Notes: a model not told the origin generated them from the sequence alone. Shown: positions 16,589-24,284, counted from the first letter of the stretch. The stretch: DNA of 36,657 bases from Clostridia bacterium (GCA_017456905.1 JAFTIL010000028.1:1-36657); one strand, 5' to 3'. Numbers and translations: made by a program.

Positions 16589-17611
16589 TTACTGCCTACA
16601 ATTGATCTTGAACGTGCCGATGGGAATCCACTGATTTTTGACGAAATCTCGGCCACGGAGTAGAATACAGTCGTCGTATACGTCTACCAGATAACCGTAG
16701 CTTTCCTCATTTGTGATTTGTCTCTCCCCGGCTTCATTTACAAATGCGGGGGCACTCAGAGAGGGTACGTGAACAGAGTGGAAACCGTTTTTGTTTGTAT
16801 AGTTGGTCAGCTCGTCCAATTCCTGCATAGAGGGCATAAAATGTGTGTGACCGTGAAACAGGACGACGTTTCCGTGTCCGGCAAGTGCTTTCTTCACCCT
16901 GGTGGTCACAGTGGAGGAGTCGGGAAGAAGGGCGTTTCCGTATGCATCCAGCGTATTACCGCTGTCTCCGCTGATGTATGGGTGAATGAACACAAAGCAC
17001 CTTTTGTGGGGGTATGAGAGCATCATTACCTCCAGCCAATTAAGTTCTGCTTCGTTTAAGGGCAAAGTTCCCGAGGGTTGGCTGATAAAGAGAAGCAGAT
17101 CGTTGCCTTGATAAGCGTAATAATACAGCCCGTGGCCCGTATAGCTCTGCAGCTCCGTCTTATAGCTTTCGATGGGTCCTTCGGAATAGTAACTGTCATG
17201 ATTGCCGCAGATACTGTATACGGGAAGATCTGGGTACAGATCGCAGATCCGTTTGAATTCGGCAAACTGGTCGGGATAATACCCCGGAGAACTGCCCTCT
17301 CCCATATATAATCCGACGTTGGTGATGTCTCCGCAATGAGCGACAAACGTAGCGCCCTGCTCCTTGAACCAAGCGAGTGCGGTCTCAAGTCGCGCTGAAT
17401 AGATCTCACCATCGGTAGAGTCAGGCTGAATATGTGTGTCGGATATGAGACCGAAGGAATAAAGCTTGGTTCCCTCGGGCGGTGTCATTCTCCCCACGGG
17501 GAAGCCCATCGTGCGTTTTCCGGCAGCGTTGTATACGCCAATTTTTTTTGCTTCGGGCGGTGCACTATTTTGAGGTATAAAATGAGTGTATTCATATTTC
17601 AATGTACTCAC
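16589..17611 (-). CDS. Calcineurin-like metallophosphoesterase with a phage-tail-type N-terminus
   Basis: This 340-residue protein has the full metallophosphoesterase metal-site set: DTH (58-60), GD (94-95), GNHD (136-139), H200 in FIHPY and GHTH (254-257). The fold predicts a two-metal phosphodiesterase or phosphatase. Residues 1-50 form an extra N-terminal segment without a signal peptide, of the kind seen in phage appendage proteins. The start codon is GTG at 17611, one base after the stop of the fibre-like gene upstream, so translation is probably coupled. It is last in the four-gene - strand operon. Substrate unknown; a phosphodiester in a wall polymer or phosphorylated glycan is an inference. 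It could also be a house-keeping type phosphoesterase that was captured. Confidence 0.85.
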   Translation of the reverse strand: MSTLKYEYTHFIPQNSAPPEAKKIGVYNAAGKRTMGFPVGRMTPPEGTKLYSFGLISDTHIQPDSTDGEIYSARLETALAWFKEQGATFVAHCGDITNVGLYMGEGSSPGYYPDQFAEFKRICDLYPDLPVYSICGNHDSYYSEGPIESYKTELQSYTGHGLYYYAYQGNDLLLFISQPSGTLPLNEAELNWLEVMMLSYPHKRCFVFIHPYISGDSGNTLDAYGNALLPDSSTVTTRVKKALAGHGNVVLFHGHTHFMPSMQELDELTNYTNKNGFHSVHVPSLSAPAFVNEAGERQITNEESYGYLVDVYDDCILLRGRDFVKNQWIPIGTFKINCRQ

Positions 17612-17612
17612 C

Positions 17613-18755
17613 TCACTCGATGGGCTGGTCGATGGTTACGATTTGGCTGCCGTCAAACACGTTGTAAGAAGAAATTCGGATGTACGCCGTACCCTCCTGA
17701 GCGATCGTGTAACTATATACGTCGTTGCCCACAGAGCTGAGTTCAGACGTATATACCTCGGTTAATTTACTCTTGTCCGAGTCGTACATGACGATCTTGG
17801 ACAATCCGGAGTTTTCGATGGCAATGCCCTTCATATAAACCGTTTGACCGTTCTCGGCAGGAATATATCCTGTGACACTTACATCGGCAGATTCAGCGTC
17901 TACGCCGGAGGAATTGATTCTAGTATCCGTCTTGTAACCAAGCCCCCCGTTATAGATCGTACCGTCTGTATCCGTGGAAAGGGGAATTTGGTTTGTGATC
18001 TCTTGCTCTGTACCCAAAACAAGATCACCGATATCCAGCGTAGAGCCGTCCTCCATTTCATATTTGACGGTATAGGCACTGCCTTCCAGTGTGCCCGAAA
18101 TAATGATGTTTTTGTTTTCATCAACGTAACCGTACAGCGGAAGATCCATGGTGGCGAGAACTTCCTGGACGACCTCCGCTTTGTCGTCTTCTGTGTAGTA
18201 GTCAACTCCCTTGACGGGGGTCTTTCCGTCTGCGCCCGTACCCGTGATGCCCATGTTTTGTCTCGCCTGAGCTTTTTCCGCATCTGTGAGGTTTTGCGCT
18301 TGGTCATAACGAACCGCAGCCCCCCCCATAGATTCTACGCTCGCAATAACTTTCCCTGTCGAATCGACGAGCGCACAAGCCGCTCCTATCCCATTTCCCA
18401 TGGTAACGAGCGAAGCGAAAAACGCCATCCCTTCAATAGGGCCTATCACGTAGGGAAGTATAATTTTGGTACCTTCCAACTCGGCATGTAATACCACGGA
18501 TCGATCGGAATTTACAAATTCTAAAATTTCGTCCGACGTATGAGATGCCAAACCTGACGCTGCGTCAGCCGTTACGATCACAACATCGTCGGCGTCTGCT
18601 ATAGCATTTGCAATCGCAGTATTCATTTCTTCGGTTGTGGAATACCCGGACAGATCAATGCCGCTTCCTGCGCCGTTGTTTTCCAGATCATCCAGCCTCT
18701 CCCGCGCCGCGGCATCTACGATCTCATGACCGTTCAAAGATTTCATTTCTGCCAT
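17613..18755 (-). CDS. Phage tail fibre/appendage-like protein
   Basis: This 380-residue protein has no signal peptide. It opens KSLNGHEIVDAAARERLDDLE, a pattern shared with phage baseplate or tail appendage proteins (a short beta hook then a helix). Next is a Gly-rich linker (30-38) and a mixed domain. QNLTDAEKAQARQNMGI (about 154-170) is a very common segment in phage tail fibres. GKTPVKGVDYYTEDD (about 177-191) comes before C-terminal beta-rich domains. GGAGGT (on the - strand, 18764-18769) supports the start. It lies between the Gly-Ser-linker protein and the metallophosphoesterase. Probably a trimeric fibre or adhesin; which particle carries it is not visible here. Confidence 0.72.
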   Translation of the reverse strand: MAEMKSLNGHEIVDAAARERLDDLENNGAGSGIDLSGYSTTEEMNTAIANAIADADDVVIVTADAASGLASHTSDEILEFVNSDRSVVLHAELEGTKIILPYVIGPIEGMAFFASLVTMGNGIGAACALVDSTGKVIASVESMGGAAVRYDQAQNLTDAEKAQARQNMGITGTGADGKTPVKGVDYYTEDDKAEVVQEVLATMDLPLYGYVDENKNIIISGTLEGSAYTVKYEMEDGSTLDIGDLVLGTEQEITNQIPLSTDTDGTIYNGGLGYKTDTRINSSGVDAESADVSVTGYIPAENGQTVYMKGIAIENSGLSKIVMYDSDKSKLTEVYTSELSSVGNDVYSYTIAQEGTAYIRISSYNVFDGSQIVTIDQPIE

Positions 18756-18756
18756 T

Positions 18757-18957
18757 TCAGTTTACCTCCAATGTAAAATTCCCCTCGTCATCATGAGCGA
18801 GAGTAGCCGTTCCGTCGCCCGTGGTCACGATGGTAAAATTGCCTTCTCCATCGTCCACCAGGGCGATGGAGCTGATAGAGCCGCCGCTCGAACCGCCGCT
18901 CGAACCGCCGCACACCTTATCCATAAGCAGTGCGTCCAGATCCATTCCTCTTTCCAT
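18757..18957 (-). CDS. Small Gly-Ser-linker protein of a phage-like operon
   Basis: This 66-residue protein has a short N-terminal helix with LDALLMDKV, then a GGSSGGSSGGS linker (about 17-27) encoded by a direct repeat in the DNA, then a beta-rich acidic tail (DDGEGNFTIVTTGDGTAT). No signal peptide. Its ribosome site is AAGAGGT (18964-18970 on the opposite strand). Its stop is one base before the fibre-like gene. The linker suggests it ties a helix bound to one partner to a small exposed beta domain. Function unknown; the family resembles small proteins near tail fibres of clostridial phages. Confidence 0.6.
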   Translation of the reverse strand: MERGMDLDALLMDKVCGGSSGGSSGGSISSIALVDDGEGNFTIVTTGDGTATLAHDDEGNFTLEVN

Positions 18958-18968
18958 AGCAGCACCTC

Positions 18969-19184
18969 TTACTGGAGCACGGAACCGTTAGAGGCGTTCC
19001 GCCATACCCCGCCTTCGCGGCTCAGCACGTACAGCTGTGCCGTCTCAATCACGTACAGCTTGCTGCCCTGAATGTAGTCGTTTGTGTCAACGGTTTTGGC
19101 TTCCCGGACGTTTTCAACATAAATATCCGCGTATTCCCGCTGTACTCCGTTCATCCAAGAATTTTCTTTAACTCTCTTATACAT
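18969..19184 (-). CDS. Small phage-tail-type protein, first gene of the operon
   Basis: This 71-residue protein begins MYKRVKENSWMNGVQREY and continues with a beta-rich segment (LYVIETAQLYVLSREGGVWR). It looks like the short conserved proteins found near tail-tip genes in clostridial siphophages, though this is recognition by eye. AAGGAGG lies 6 bases from the start (19191-19197). It is preceded by a consensus promoter and hairpin. Role unknown; it may bind the following fibre-like protein. Confidence 0.6.
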   Translation of the reverse strand: MYKRVKENSWMNGVQREYADIYVENVREAKTVDTNDYIQGSKLYVIETAQLYVLSREGGVWRNASNGSVLQ

Positions 19185-19212
19185 TTTTTTCCTCCTTGTT
19201 GATATAAAAATA

Positions 19213-19238
19213 GCGACCCACTCCTGCCAGTGGGTCGC
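19213..19238 (-). promoter_or_regulatory. Hairpin at the predicted 5' end of the phage-like operon mRNA
   Basis: A perfect 10-bp stem (19213-19222 with 19229-19238) with a 6-base loop starts within about two bases of the predicted transcription start. On the - strand it is followed by TATTTTTAT, then the AAGGAGG site. It could be a 5' stabilising stem, an attenuator or a protein binding site. Confidence 0.6.
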
Positions 19239-19246
19239 CTGTGAAT

Positions 19247-19276
19247 ATTATAGATGATAAACCCGTGATTTGTCAA
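19247..19276 (-). promoter_or_regulatory. Consensus sigma-A promoter of the phage-like operon
   Basis: Read on the - strand: perfect TTGACA (19271-19276), 18-base spacer, perfect TATAAT (19247-19252). The predicted start is near 19240, leading directly into the leader hairpin. Such a strong promoter argues that the four-gene operon is expressed and not decayed. Confidence 0.88.
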
Positions 19277-19417
19277 TCCCCAAAAATGGGTTTGTATAAA
19301 CCGAGCATCCTCAGGATATTGAACGCAAAATTCAGCCACTTTGTCTTTTCGTTGATAATGAGTTCATATATTGGGTGTAAAATATAAGAACATACAACTC
19401 TTTCATGGAGGGTACTT

Positions 19418-20110
19418 ATGTTTAATATTATGGTCGTAGAAGACGACAACAATACAAGACGCCTGATGTGTGCCGTGCTGGAGCGATACGGATACCATTC
19501 CATCCCCGCCATTGACGGACAGGATGCGCTGGAACAGCTGGATAAAAAACACGTGGACCTGATCATTCTGGATATTATGATGCCGCGCATGGACGGCTAT
19601 GAGTTTACCAAGATATTGCGCGATGGCGGTAATACTTTGCCGATCCTTATGGTCTCCGCCAAGCAGACCCCTATGGATAAGCGCCGTGGCTTTATCATTG
19701 GCACCGACGATTATATGACCAAGCCTGTGGACGAAGAGGAAATGATCCTCCGTGTGGGCGCTCTTTTGCGCCGCTCACGCATCGTCAGCGAGCGTAAGCT
19801 GGCCGTGGGCAGTACGGTGCTTTATTACGATTCTCTTACCGTCCGCACCGATGGAGAAGCCCCCACAGCTCCGGGCGGTATGGAGCTCCCCCAAAAGGAA
19901 TTTCTGCTCTTGTTCAAGCTCCTGTCTTATCCCAATAAGATCTTCACCCGCCGTCAGCTTATGGACGAGCTTTGGGACATGGACTCCGAAAGCGACGAGC
20001 GCACGGTGGACGTACACATCAGCCGCCTCCGCGACCGATTCAGAGATAATAAAGATTTTGATATTATCACCGTGAGAGGTCTCGGCTATAAGGCGGTGTT
20101 CCTCAAATGA
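19418..20110 (+). CDS. OmpR/PhoB-family response regulator
   Basis: This 230-residue protein has a receiver domain (1-120) with the acidic pair E8/D9/D10, phosphoacceptor D52 in LDIMMPRMDGYEF and K102 in TKPVD. A winged-helix DNA-binding domain follows (about 130-228, with ERTVDVHISRLRDRF and the final VRGLGYK). GGAGGG precedes the ATG. It overlaps the kinase gene by 4 bases (ATGA, 20107-20110), so they form a pair. No clear promoter was found in the 230 bases before it. Target genes are unknown; the neighbouring TVP38 protein is the nearest candidate. Confidence 0.95.
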   Translation: MFNIMVVEDDNNTRRLMCAVLERYGYHSIPAIDGQDALEQLDKKHVDLIILDIMMPRMDGYEFTKILRDGGNTLPILMVSAKQTPMDKRRGFIIGTDDYMTKPVDEEEMILRVGALLRRSRIVSERKLAVGSTVLYYDSLTVRTDGEAPTAPGGMELPQKEFLLLFKLLSYPNKIFTRRQLMDELWDMDSESDERTVDVHISRLRDRFRDNKDFDIITVRGLGYKAVFLK

Positions 20111-21222
20111 AGCGACAGGTGACTCAAGCACCCGAGACACGAAAGCACGTCAAAGGGAAAAGACGAAGAAGGGGACTGCCCATCAAATCGCTCCGTATGA
20201 TCCTGACTGTTTTCGTGCTGTCCGTTATGGTGGTCACTACGGTGTTTACGGTGCTTATCTATATCCTTCTGGAAAAGATCTTCCCTGAGCTTGCCGAATA
20301 TGCCACGGCCACGGTGGTGGCCTGCCTCTTAGCCAGCTCTATCATCGGTACGGGCTTGGCGGCCATTATTTCAAAATGGTTTTTGTCTCCCTTGAAGGAG
20401 ATGATCAACGCCACCAACAAGATCTCGCGGGGAGATTTCAAGATCCAGCTCAGGGAAAATTTTGATGAATCCACTGAGGTGGGCATGCTGCAGCGAAGCT
20501 TTAACCATATGGCGAGGGAGCTTGACGGTATTGAGATGTTCCGCAAGGATTTTATCAACAATTTTTCTCATGAATTCAAGACCCCCATCGTCTCGGTCAG
20601 AGGCTTTGCACATCAGCTCCAAGCAGGAGGACTTTCCCAAGAAGAAGAGAGGGAATATATTTCCATCATCGCCTCCGAATCCGATCGTTTGGCTAAAATG
20701 GCTACCAACGTATTGCTTCTGTCCAAGCTGGAATACCAGGAGATCGTAACCGATAAAAAGCGTTTCGACCTGGACGAGCAGATCCGCACTTGTCTTTTGC
20801 TCCTGGAAAAACAATGGGAAGCCAAGGATATTGAACTGGATCTGAATCTCGACCCCGTTTCCTATTGCTTCAATGAGGCTATGCTTTCGGAGGTTTGGAT
20901 CAATCTTTTCGGTAACGCTATCAAATTCACCCCCCATGGGGGAAAGGTCTCCTGTGTTCTGCGGGAGGACAACGGTGTGATCAAGGTGTGTATCAGCGAC
21001 ACGGGCAACGGTATGTCTCCTGAGGTCATGACGCATATATTTGAAAAGTTTTATCAAGGCGATCACTCCCACGGCGGCGAAGGGAACGGCATCGGTTTGA
21101 CCATCGTCAGCCGTATACTGGAGCTTTGCGGAGGTCATATTACCGTTGAAAGCAGCCCCGATATGGGAAGTGTGTTCACGGTGTTCCTTCCCTCTATCCA
21201 TCAACCAGACGGGGAGAATTGA
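20107..21222 (+). CDS. Membrane sensor histidine kinase
   Basis: The 371-residue kinase has two transmembrane segments (about 30-54 and 66-88) separated by only about a dozen residues. A HAMP-like linker follows (88-140), then the dimerisation/phosphoacceptor box with H155 in NNFSHEFKTP. The N box is N266/N270 in INLFGNAIKFTPHG, G1 is SDTGNGM (297-303) and G2 is GEGNGIGL (324-331). The almost absent external loop is typical of kinases that sense within the membrane or through a partner protein. It is coupled to the response regulator. Confidence 0.95.
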   Translation: MKRQVTQAPETRKHVKGKRRRRGLPIKSLRMILTVFVLSVMVVTTVFTVLIYILLEKIFPELAEYATATVVACLLASSIIGTGLAAIISKWFLSPLKEMINATNKISRGDFKIQLRENFDESTEVGMLQRSFNHMARELDGIEMFRKDFINNFSHEFKTPIVSVRGFAHQLQAGGLSQEEEREYISIIASESDRLAKMATNVLLLSKLEYQEIVTDKKRFDLDEQIRTCLLLLEKQWEAKDIELDLNLDPVSYCFNEAMLSEVWINLFGNAIKFTPHGGKVSCVLREDNGVIKVCISDTGNGMSPEVMTHIFEKFYQGDHSHGGEGNGIGLTIVSRILELCGGHITVESSPDMGSVFTVFLPSIHQPDGEN

Positions 21223-21253
21223 CGACCGCTTATTCCCCAAAAGAAAGGACTAT

Positions 21254-21967
21254 ATGAAAAAAACACCATCTGCCTCGAAGACTCTAATACCTGTGAAAAA
21301 ATCAAAAGCAGCCCTGGTGCTCAGTTTGGCATCAGCGGTGTTCTTGGTTTTGACGGTGGTGCTCATTATTTTGTTTCGCGAATATCTCAGCGATGCCGAG
21401 AAGGTGCGTGCGCTGGTTTCCGAAAATTACTTTCTCGGTGCTCTCTGCCTTTTGTTGATCTGTGCCGTTCAGGTAGTCGTGGCGTTGGTGCCGGGCGAGC
21501 TTGTGGAGATCGCCGCGGGCTATGCCTTCGGCGCCGTGTGGGGAACGATCATATGTGTGGCGGGAATGATCCTCGGCAGTATTGCCGTCATTTTACTTGT
21601 CAGAAAATTTGGCCGTAAATTTGTCTATGCTTTTTATCCCAAAGAAAAAATGGACAATCTGCCCATTTTGAGAGATCCTAAAAAGCGTAACACCCTGGTG
21701 CTGATTTTGTTCCTTATTCCCGGAACGCCCAAGGATATGTTTACGTATGCCATCGGACTGACGGATATGAGCATCCCCCTCTATCTTTTGCTCACCACCT
21801 TTGCCCGACTTCCTTCGGTGGTTTCATCCACCGTCGGCGGTAATGCCGTGGGAGAAAAGAACTATGTTGCCGCTGTCATCATCTTTGTCGTTACGGCTCT
21901 TGTCAGCGGTGGTGGCCTGCTTTTGTATCGCTGGATACAAAAAAGGCATCAAAAGAGGGATCAATAA
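21254..21967 (+). CDS. TVP38/TMEM64 family membrane protein (DedA-like)
   Basis: The protein is 237 residues from the ATG at 21254 (AAAGGA at 21244-21249); a longer in-frame reading from 21146 lies inside the kinase gene and is rejected. After a basic N-terminus come about five to six hydrophobic segments, including the re-entrant VPGELVEIAAGYAFGAVWG (about 78-96) and FLIPGTPKDMFTYAIGLT (about 154-171), the two half-helices with conserved prolines seen in the SNARE-associated/DedA family. Family members are linked to lipid scrambling and undecaprenyl phosphate handling. It follows the two-component system by 31 bases and is probably in the same operon. Confidence 0.88.
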   Translation: MKKTPSASKTLIPVKKSKAALVLSLASAVFLVLTVVLIILFREYLSDAEKVRALVSENYFLGALCLLLICAVQVVVALVPGELVEIAAGYAFGAVWGTIICVAGMILGSIAVILLVRKFGRKFVYAFYPKEKMDNLPILRDPKKRNTLVLILFLIPGTPKDMFTYAIGLTDMSIPLYLLLTTFARLPSVVSSTVGGNAVGEKNYVAAVIIFVVTALVSGGGLLLYRWIQKRHQKRDQ

Positions 21968-22024
21968 GCCTGTTCACCGAATTTTCGGCGAAAAAACACA
22001 GTTGGTTAATATTCAGTTAATACA

Positions 22025-22094
22025 ATATGCCTCTGTTTGGTGTATAATGTCATTGGTTTATACCAATCACTTCCAACACAAAACAGAGGCATAT
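22025..22094 (+). promoter_or_regulatory. Promoter between the arms of a 14-bp inverted repeat
   Basis: A perfect 14-bp inverted repeat (22025-22038 with 22081-22094) has TATAAT (22043-22048) between its arms; the right arm covers the GAGG ribosome site and the start codon at 22093. A smaller hairpin (22052-22057 with 22062-22067) lies at the predicted transcript start (about 22055). No good -35 box was found. A transcript from this promoter lacks the left arm, but a read-through transcript from the upstream operon would contain both arms and could hide the start. Confidence 0.6.
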
Positions 22095-22737
22095 GAAATA
22101 TATCTATATCCTGATCTCCCAGACCCACACTGCTTTCGGCGGGACCATACGGCGTCTCGGCAAGATCAATTACAATCACGCGGCCATCGCTCTGGACGAA
22201 AATATGACCGAGCTATACGCCTTTGCGCGCCCCAAGCATGAGGCGTTGCTTTTGGGCCGATTGGTCAAGGAGACCATGTTCCGCTATTCCCTTGGTAAAC
22301 ATTCCTGCGTTAACGTCATGATCTTCCGTATTCCCGTCACCGAGGAGCAATACGCTTGGGTAAAGGATACCATCCACCGTATCATGCAGAGCAGGGAATA
22401 TATGTATAATCTTTTCTCGGTACTCAGCACCCCCATCACGGGCGGCTTTTCCACCTATAAGGCCTTTTCCTGCATTGAGTTTGTCATGTTCCTTTTGCAG
22501 GGCCTCGGTTATCCCATAGACAAGCCCCTCCACCGCTACCGTCCCGACGATCTCATCCCGCTCCTCTCGGATTCGGTGCATTACAAAGGAAATCTTCTGG
22601 ACTACAAGCAGGAAGAAGAAGAGGACACAAGCTATTTCCGCCATATGTCCCCCGATGAGATCCTCACCAGTATGATCGTCCCGTTTCGATTGTTTTACAG
22701 GATGCTGTTCAAACGGCGGCATGTCAGAAACCATTAG
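22093..22737 (+). CDS. Permuted papain-fold (NlpC/P60, YiiX-like) cysteine peptidase/amidase candidate
   Basis: This 214-residue protein starts KYIYILISQTHTAFGG and contains INYNHAAIALDE (about 26-37) with a histidine and AFSCIEFVMFL (about 124-134) with a cysteine. The order His then Cys is that of circularly permuted papain-like enzymes such as YiiX/YebB, which cleave amide or thioester bonds of lipids or peptides. No signal peptide is evident. The C-terminus is basic and hydrophobic (FRLFYRMLFKRR) and could contact the membrane. The family occurs across Clostridia, mostly as hypothetical protein; activity is not shown. Its ribosome site (GAGG, 3 bases before ATG) is unusually close. Confidence 0.55.
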   Translation: MKYIYILISQTHTAFGGTIRRLGKINYNHAAIALDENMTELYAFARPKHEALLLGRLVKETMFRYSLGKHSCVNVMIFRIPVTEEQYAWVKDTIHRIMQSREYMYNLFSVLSTPITGGFSTYKAFSCIEFVMFLLQGLGYPIDKPLHRYRPDDLIPLLSDSVHYKGNLLDYKQEEEEDTSYFRHMSPDEILTSMIVPFRLFYRMLFKRRHVRNH

Positions 22738-22903
22738 GGAACCTCTAAAAACTCTATTGGCGAGAAAGCCGCGCGGGAGTTTTTTGTCAAATGATACAAT
22801 TTTTCGCACGCGTAGTAGAGCTACGCGAAGAAAAATCTGCGAAATGTGACGAAAAAAATCACCGTGGTTTTTCCGTCAAGAGAGTTTTTAGAGGTGACCA
22901 TTA
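22730..22903. mobile_element. Candidate MITE / long imperfect palindrome with possible 7-bp duplication
   Basis: Between the stop of the papain-like gene and rhaA lies a segment with 15-bp terminal inverted repeats (22741-22755 with 22881-22895), inner complementary stretches and a central 7-bp hairpin (22809-22815 with 22821-22827). The heptamer ACCATTA occurs at both ends (22730-22736 and 22897-22903), possibly a target duplication. The left copy includes the stop codon of the gene. It has no coding capacity, which fits a non-autonomous element or a dispersed intergenic repeat. Confidence 0.6.
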
Positions 22904-22911
22904 ATAAAAGC

Positions 22912-22948
22912 AAAATCCCCGCGCTATAGAACATAGCGTGGGGATTTT
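22912..22948 (-). terminator. Terminator of rhaA
   Basis: A 16-bp stem (22912-22927 with 22933-22948, one G-T pair) with a 5-base loop lies 14 bases downstream of the rhaA stop. On the - strand it ends in TTTT followed by GCTTTTA. It could also stop transcripts from the + strand. Confidence 0.85.
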
Positions 22949-22961
22949 ATAAAGGTATTTT

Positions 22962-24224
22962 TTATCTCGTCGCCATGACGTCCTTTTCGTACTTTTTGAT
23001 CTCAGCCAGCGCATCCTGACCGATGGCGATGCCCTTCTTCATGAGCATATACTCCCAGACGGCGTTCATGGGGAGGTTCTTGGCCTCGTCCATGAGCATG
23101 AGACGGGAGGTGAAGTCCCCCTCCACCTCAGCTTTGTCGGTGAGATTCACAGGCTCGAGAAGGGAAGCGAGGACAGCCTTGGCGGCGGCACGAAGACCGA
23201 TCGCCCAACAAGCCACGCGGTTGATGGAGGCGTCGAAAAAGTCCAGACCCATGGCCACGTCACCGTAGAGGTTGCCCATGCGCATTTCGTGCATGATGGT
23301 CATGAGGCAGTCGTCCTGAATGAGAACGTGGTCGGAGTCCCAATGCAGACCGCGGGAGATGTGGAGCATGAGGTCGCGGACGAAGGGACGATAAGCCGAG
23401 AGCTTGTCGGGGATATTCTCGGTGGGGTTGAAGTGGCCCGTGTCCAGGGTGACACCGCAGTTGTGTGTGGCGGCGTAACCCAAATAGAACTCATGGGAGC
23501 CCACTACGAAGGCCTCGGTGCCGATGCCAAATACCTTACCCTCCAGCACGTCGGCGGCGTACTTGTGCTCCTCCTCGGTGTAGGGGGTGCCCAGGATCTT
23601 GTCCAGGGACTCGATCAGCAGCTCGCGGTAGCGGTAGCGGTTCACGGGGACGTCCTTGAGACCGTCGGGGATCCAGATGTTGTTGAAGCACTTCTGACCC
23701 AGCTCTTTACCCATGGCCAGGGAGATCTCGCGGCTATCGATGCCCGCCTCGATCCAGTAGTCGCGGGTGGACTTGTCGAGACAAGCGAGGGAGAAGCCGT
23801 TGTTCATCATGGGGTGGGTGAAGAAGGATGCGTTGTAGTCCAGGCCGTAACCGTTCTCCTTGGCGAAATCCACCCAGTAGCGGAAGTCCTCAATGGTGAG
23901 ATCGTTTCTGGGGTTCTTCTTTTCGGCGTACATACTGTGCAGGTTGACCTTGTGCTTGAAGGGGGAGAGGGAGAAGGCCATCTTGATGTCGGATCTCAGC
24001 TCGTCACCGGTCCTCGCGGCATAGGGGTAGCTGCCCGTGACCAGGTTCTGGGACTCCACGTCGCCCAGACCTTCGAGGCCTACCACGTCGTCGCCCTGCC
24101 AGCAGTGCAGGGACATGGAGATGTCGTCAAACTGTTCCAGCACCTTGTCGGTGTCCACGCCATACTCGGCGTATTCAGCCTTGGCATTGTCGTAACTATT
24201 CAAAATTCTGTCCTGTTTGTTCAT
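22962..24224 (-). CDS. rhaA: L-rhamnose isomerase
   Basis: The 420-residue protein matches RhaA along its length (E. coli RhaA is 419 residues). It interconverts L-rhamnose and L-rhamnulose in the cytoplasm using Mn2+. Diagnostic segments are SMSLHCWQGDDVVG (about 32-45), NIWIPDGLKDV (about 167-177), GTEAFVVGSHEFYLGYA, LDTGHFNPTE, HISRGLHWDSDHV and GLDFFDASINR, which hold the metal-binding Glu/Asp/His residues. GGAGGT lies 5 bases before the start. Neither rhamnulokinase nor the aldolase nor a regulator is adjacent, so it is an orphan here; the rest of the pathway is presumably elsewhere. Confidence 0.96.
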   Translation of the reverse strand: MNKQDRILNSYDNAKAEYAEYGVDTDKVLEQFDDISMSLHCWQGDDVVGLEGLGDVESQNLVTGSYPYAARTGDELRSDIKMAFSLSPFKHKVNLHSMYAEKKNPRNDLTIEDFRYWVDFAKENGYGLDYNASFFTHPMMNNGFSLACLDKSTRDYWIEAGIDSREISLAMGKELGQKCFNNIWIPDGLKDVPVNRYRYRELLIESLDKILGTPYTEEEHKYAADVLEGKVFGIGTEAFVVGSHEFYLGYAATHNCGVTLDTGHFNPTENIPDKLSAYRPFVRDLMLHISRGLHWDSDHVLIQDDCLMTIMHEMRMGNLYGDVAMGLDFFDASINRVACWAIGLRAAAKAVLASLLEPVNLTDKAEVEGDFTSRLMLMDEAKNLPMNAVWEYMLMKKGIAIGQDALAEIKKYEKDVMATR

Positions 24225-24255
24225 AGTAAACCTCCGCAGAAATATTTACAGTTTC

Positions 24256-24284
24256 ATGATACCACACTCTCGTTTTGATTGCAA
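24256..24284 (-). promoter_or_regulatory. Sigma-A promoter of rhaA
   Basis: On the - strand TTGCAA (24279-24284), a 17-base spacer and TATCAT (24256-24261) lie about 32 bases upstream of the rhaA start. No obvious operator repeat was seen. Confidence 0.75.

Noticed and set aside
16589-19276. Complete prophage
   Set aside because: Only four tail-type genes are present; no integrase, capsid, portal, terminase, tape measure or lysis genes and no attachment repeats were found nearby.
19330-19417. Promoter of the response regulator gene
   Set aside because: TTGATA and TATATT/TAAAAT-like boxes exist but none has acceptable spacing, so no promoter was called.
23289-24278. 329-residue open frame antisense to rhaA
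   Set aside because: Shadow frame rich in Val/Gly/His, no ribosome site; rhaA on the other strand matches its family over its full length.
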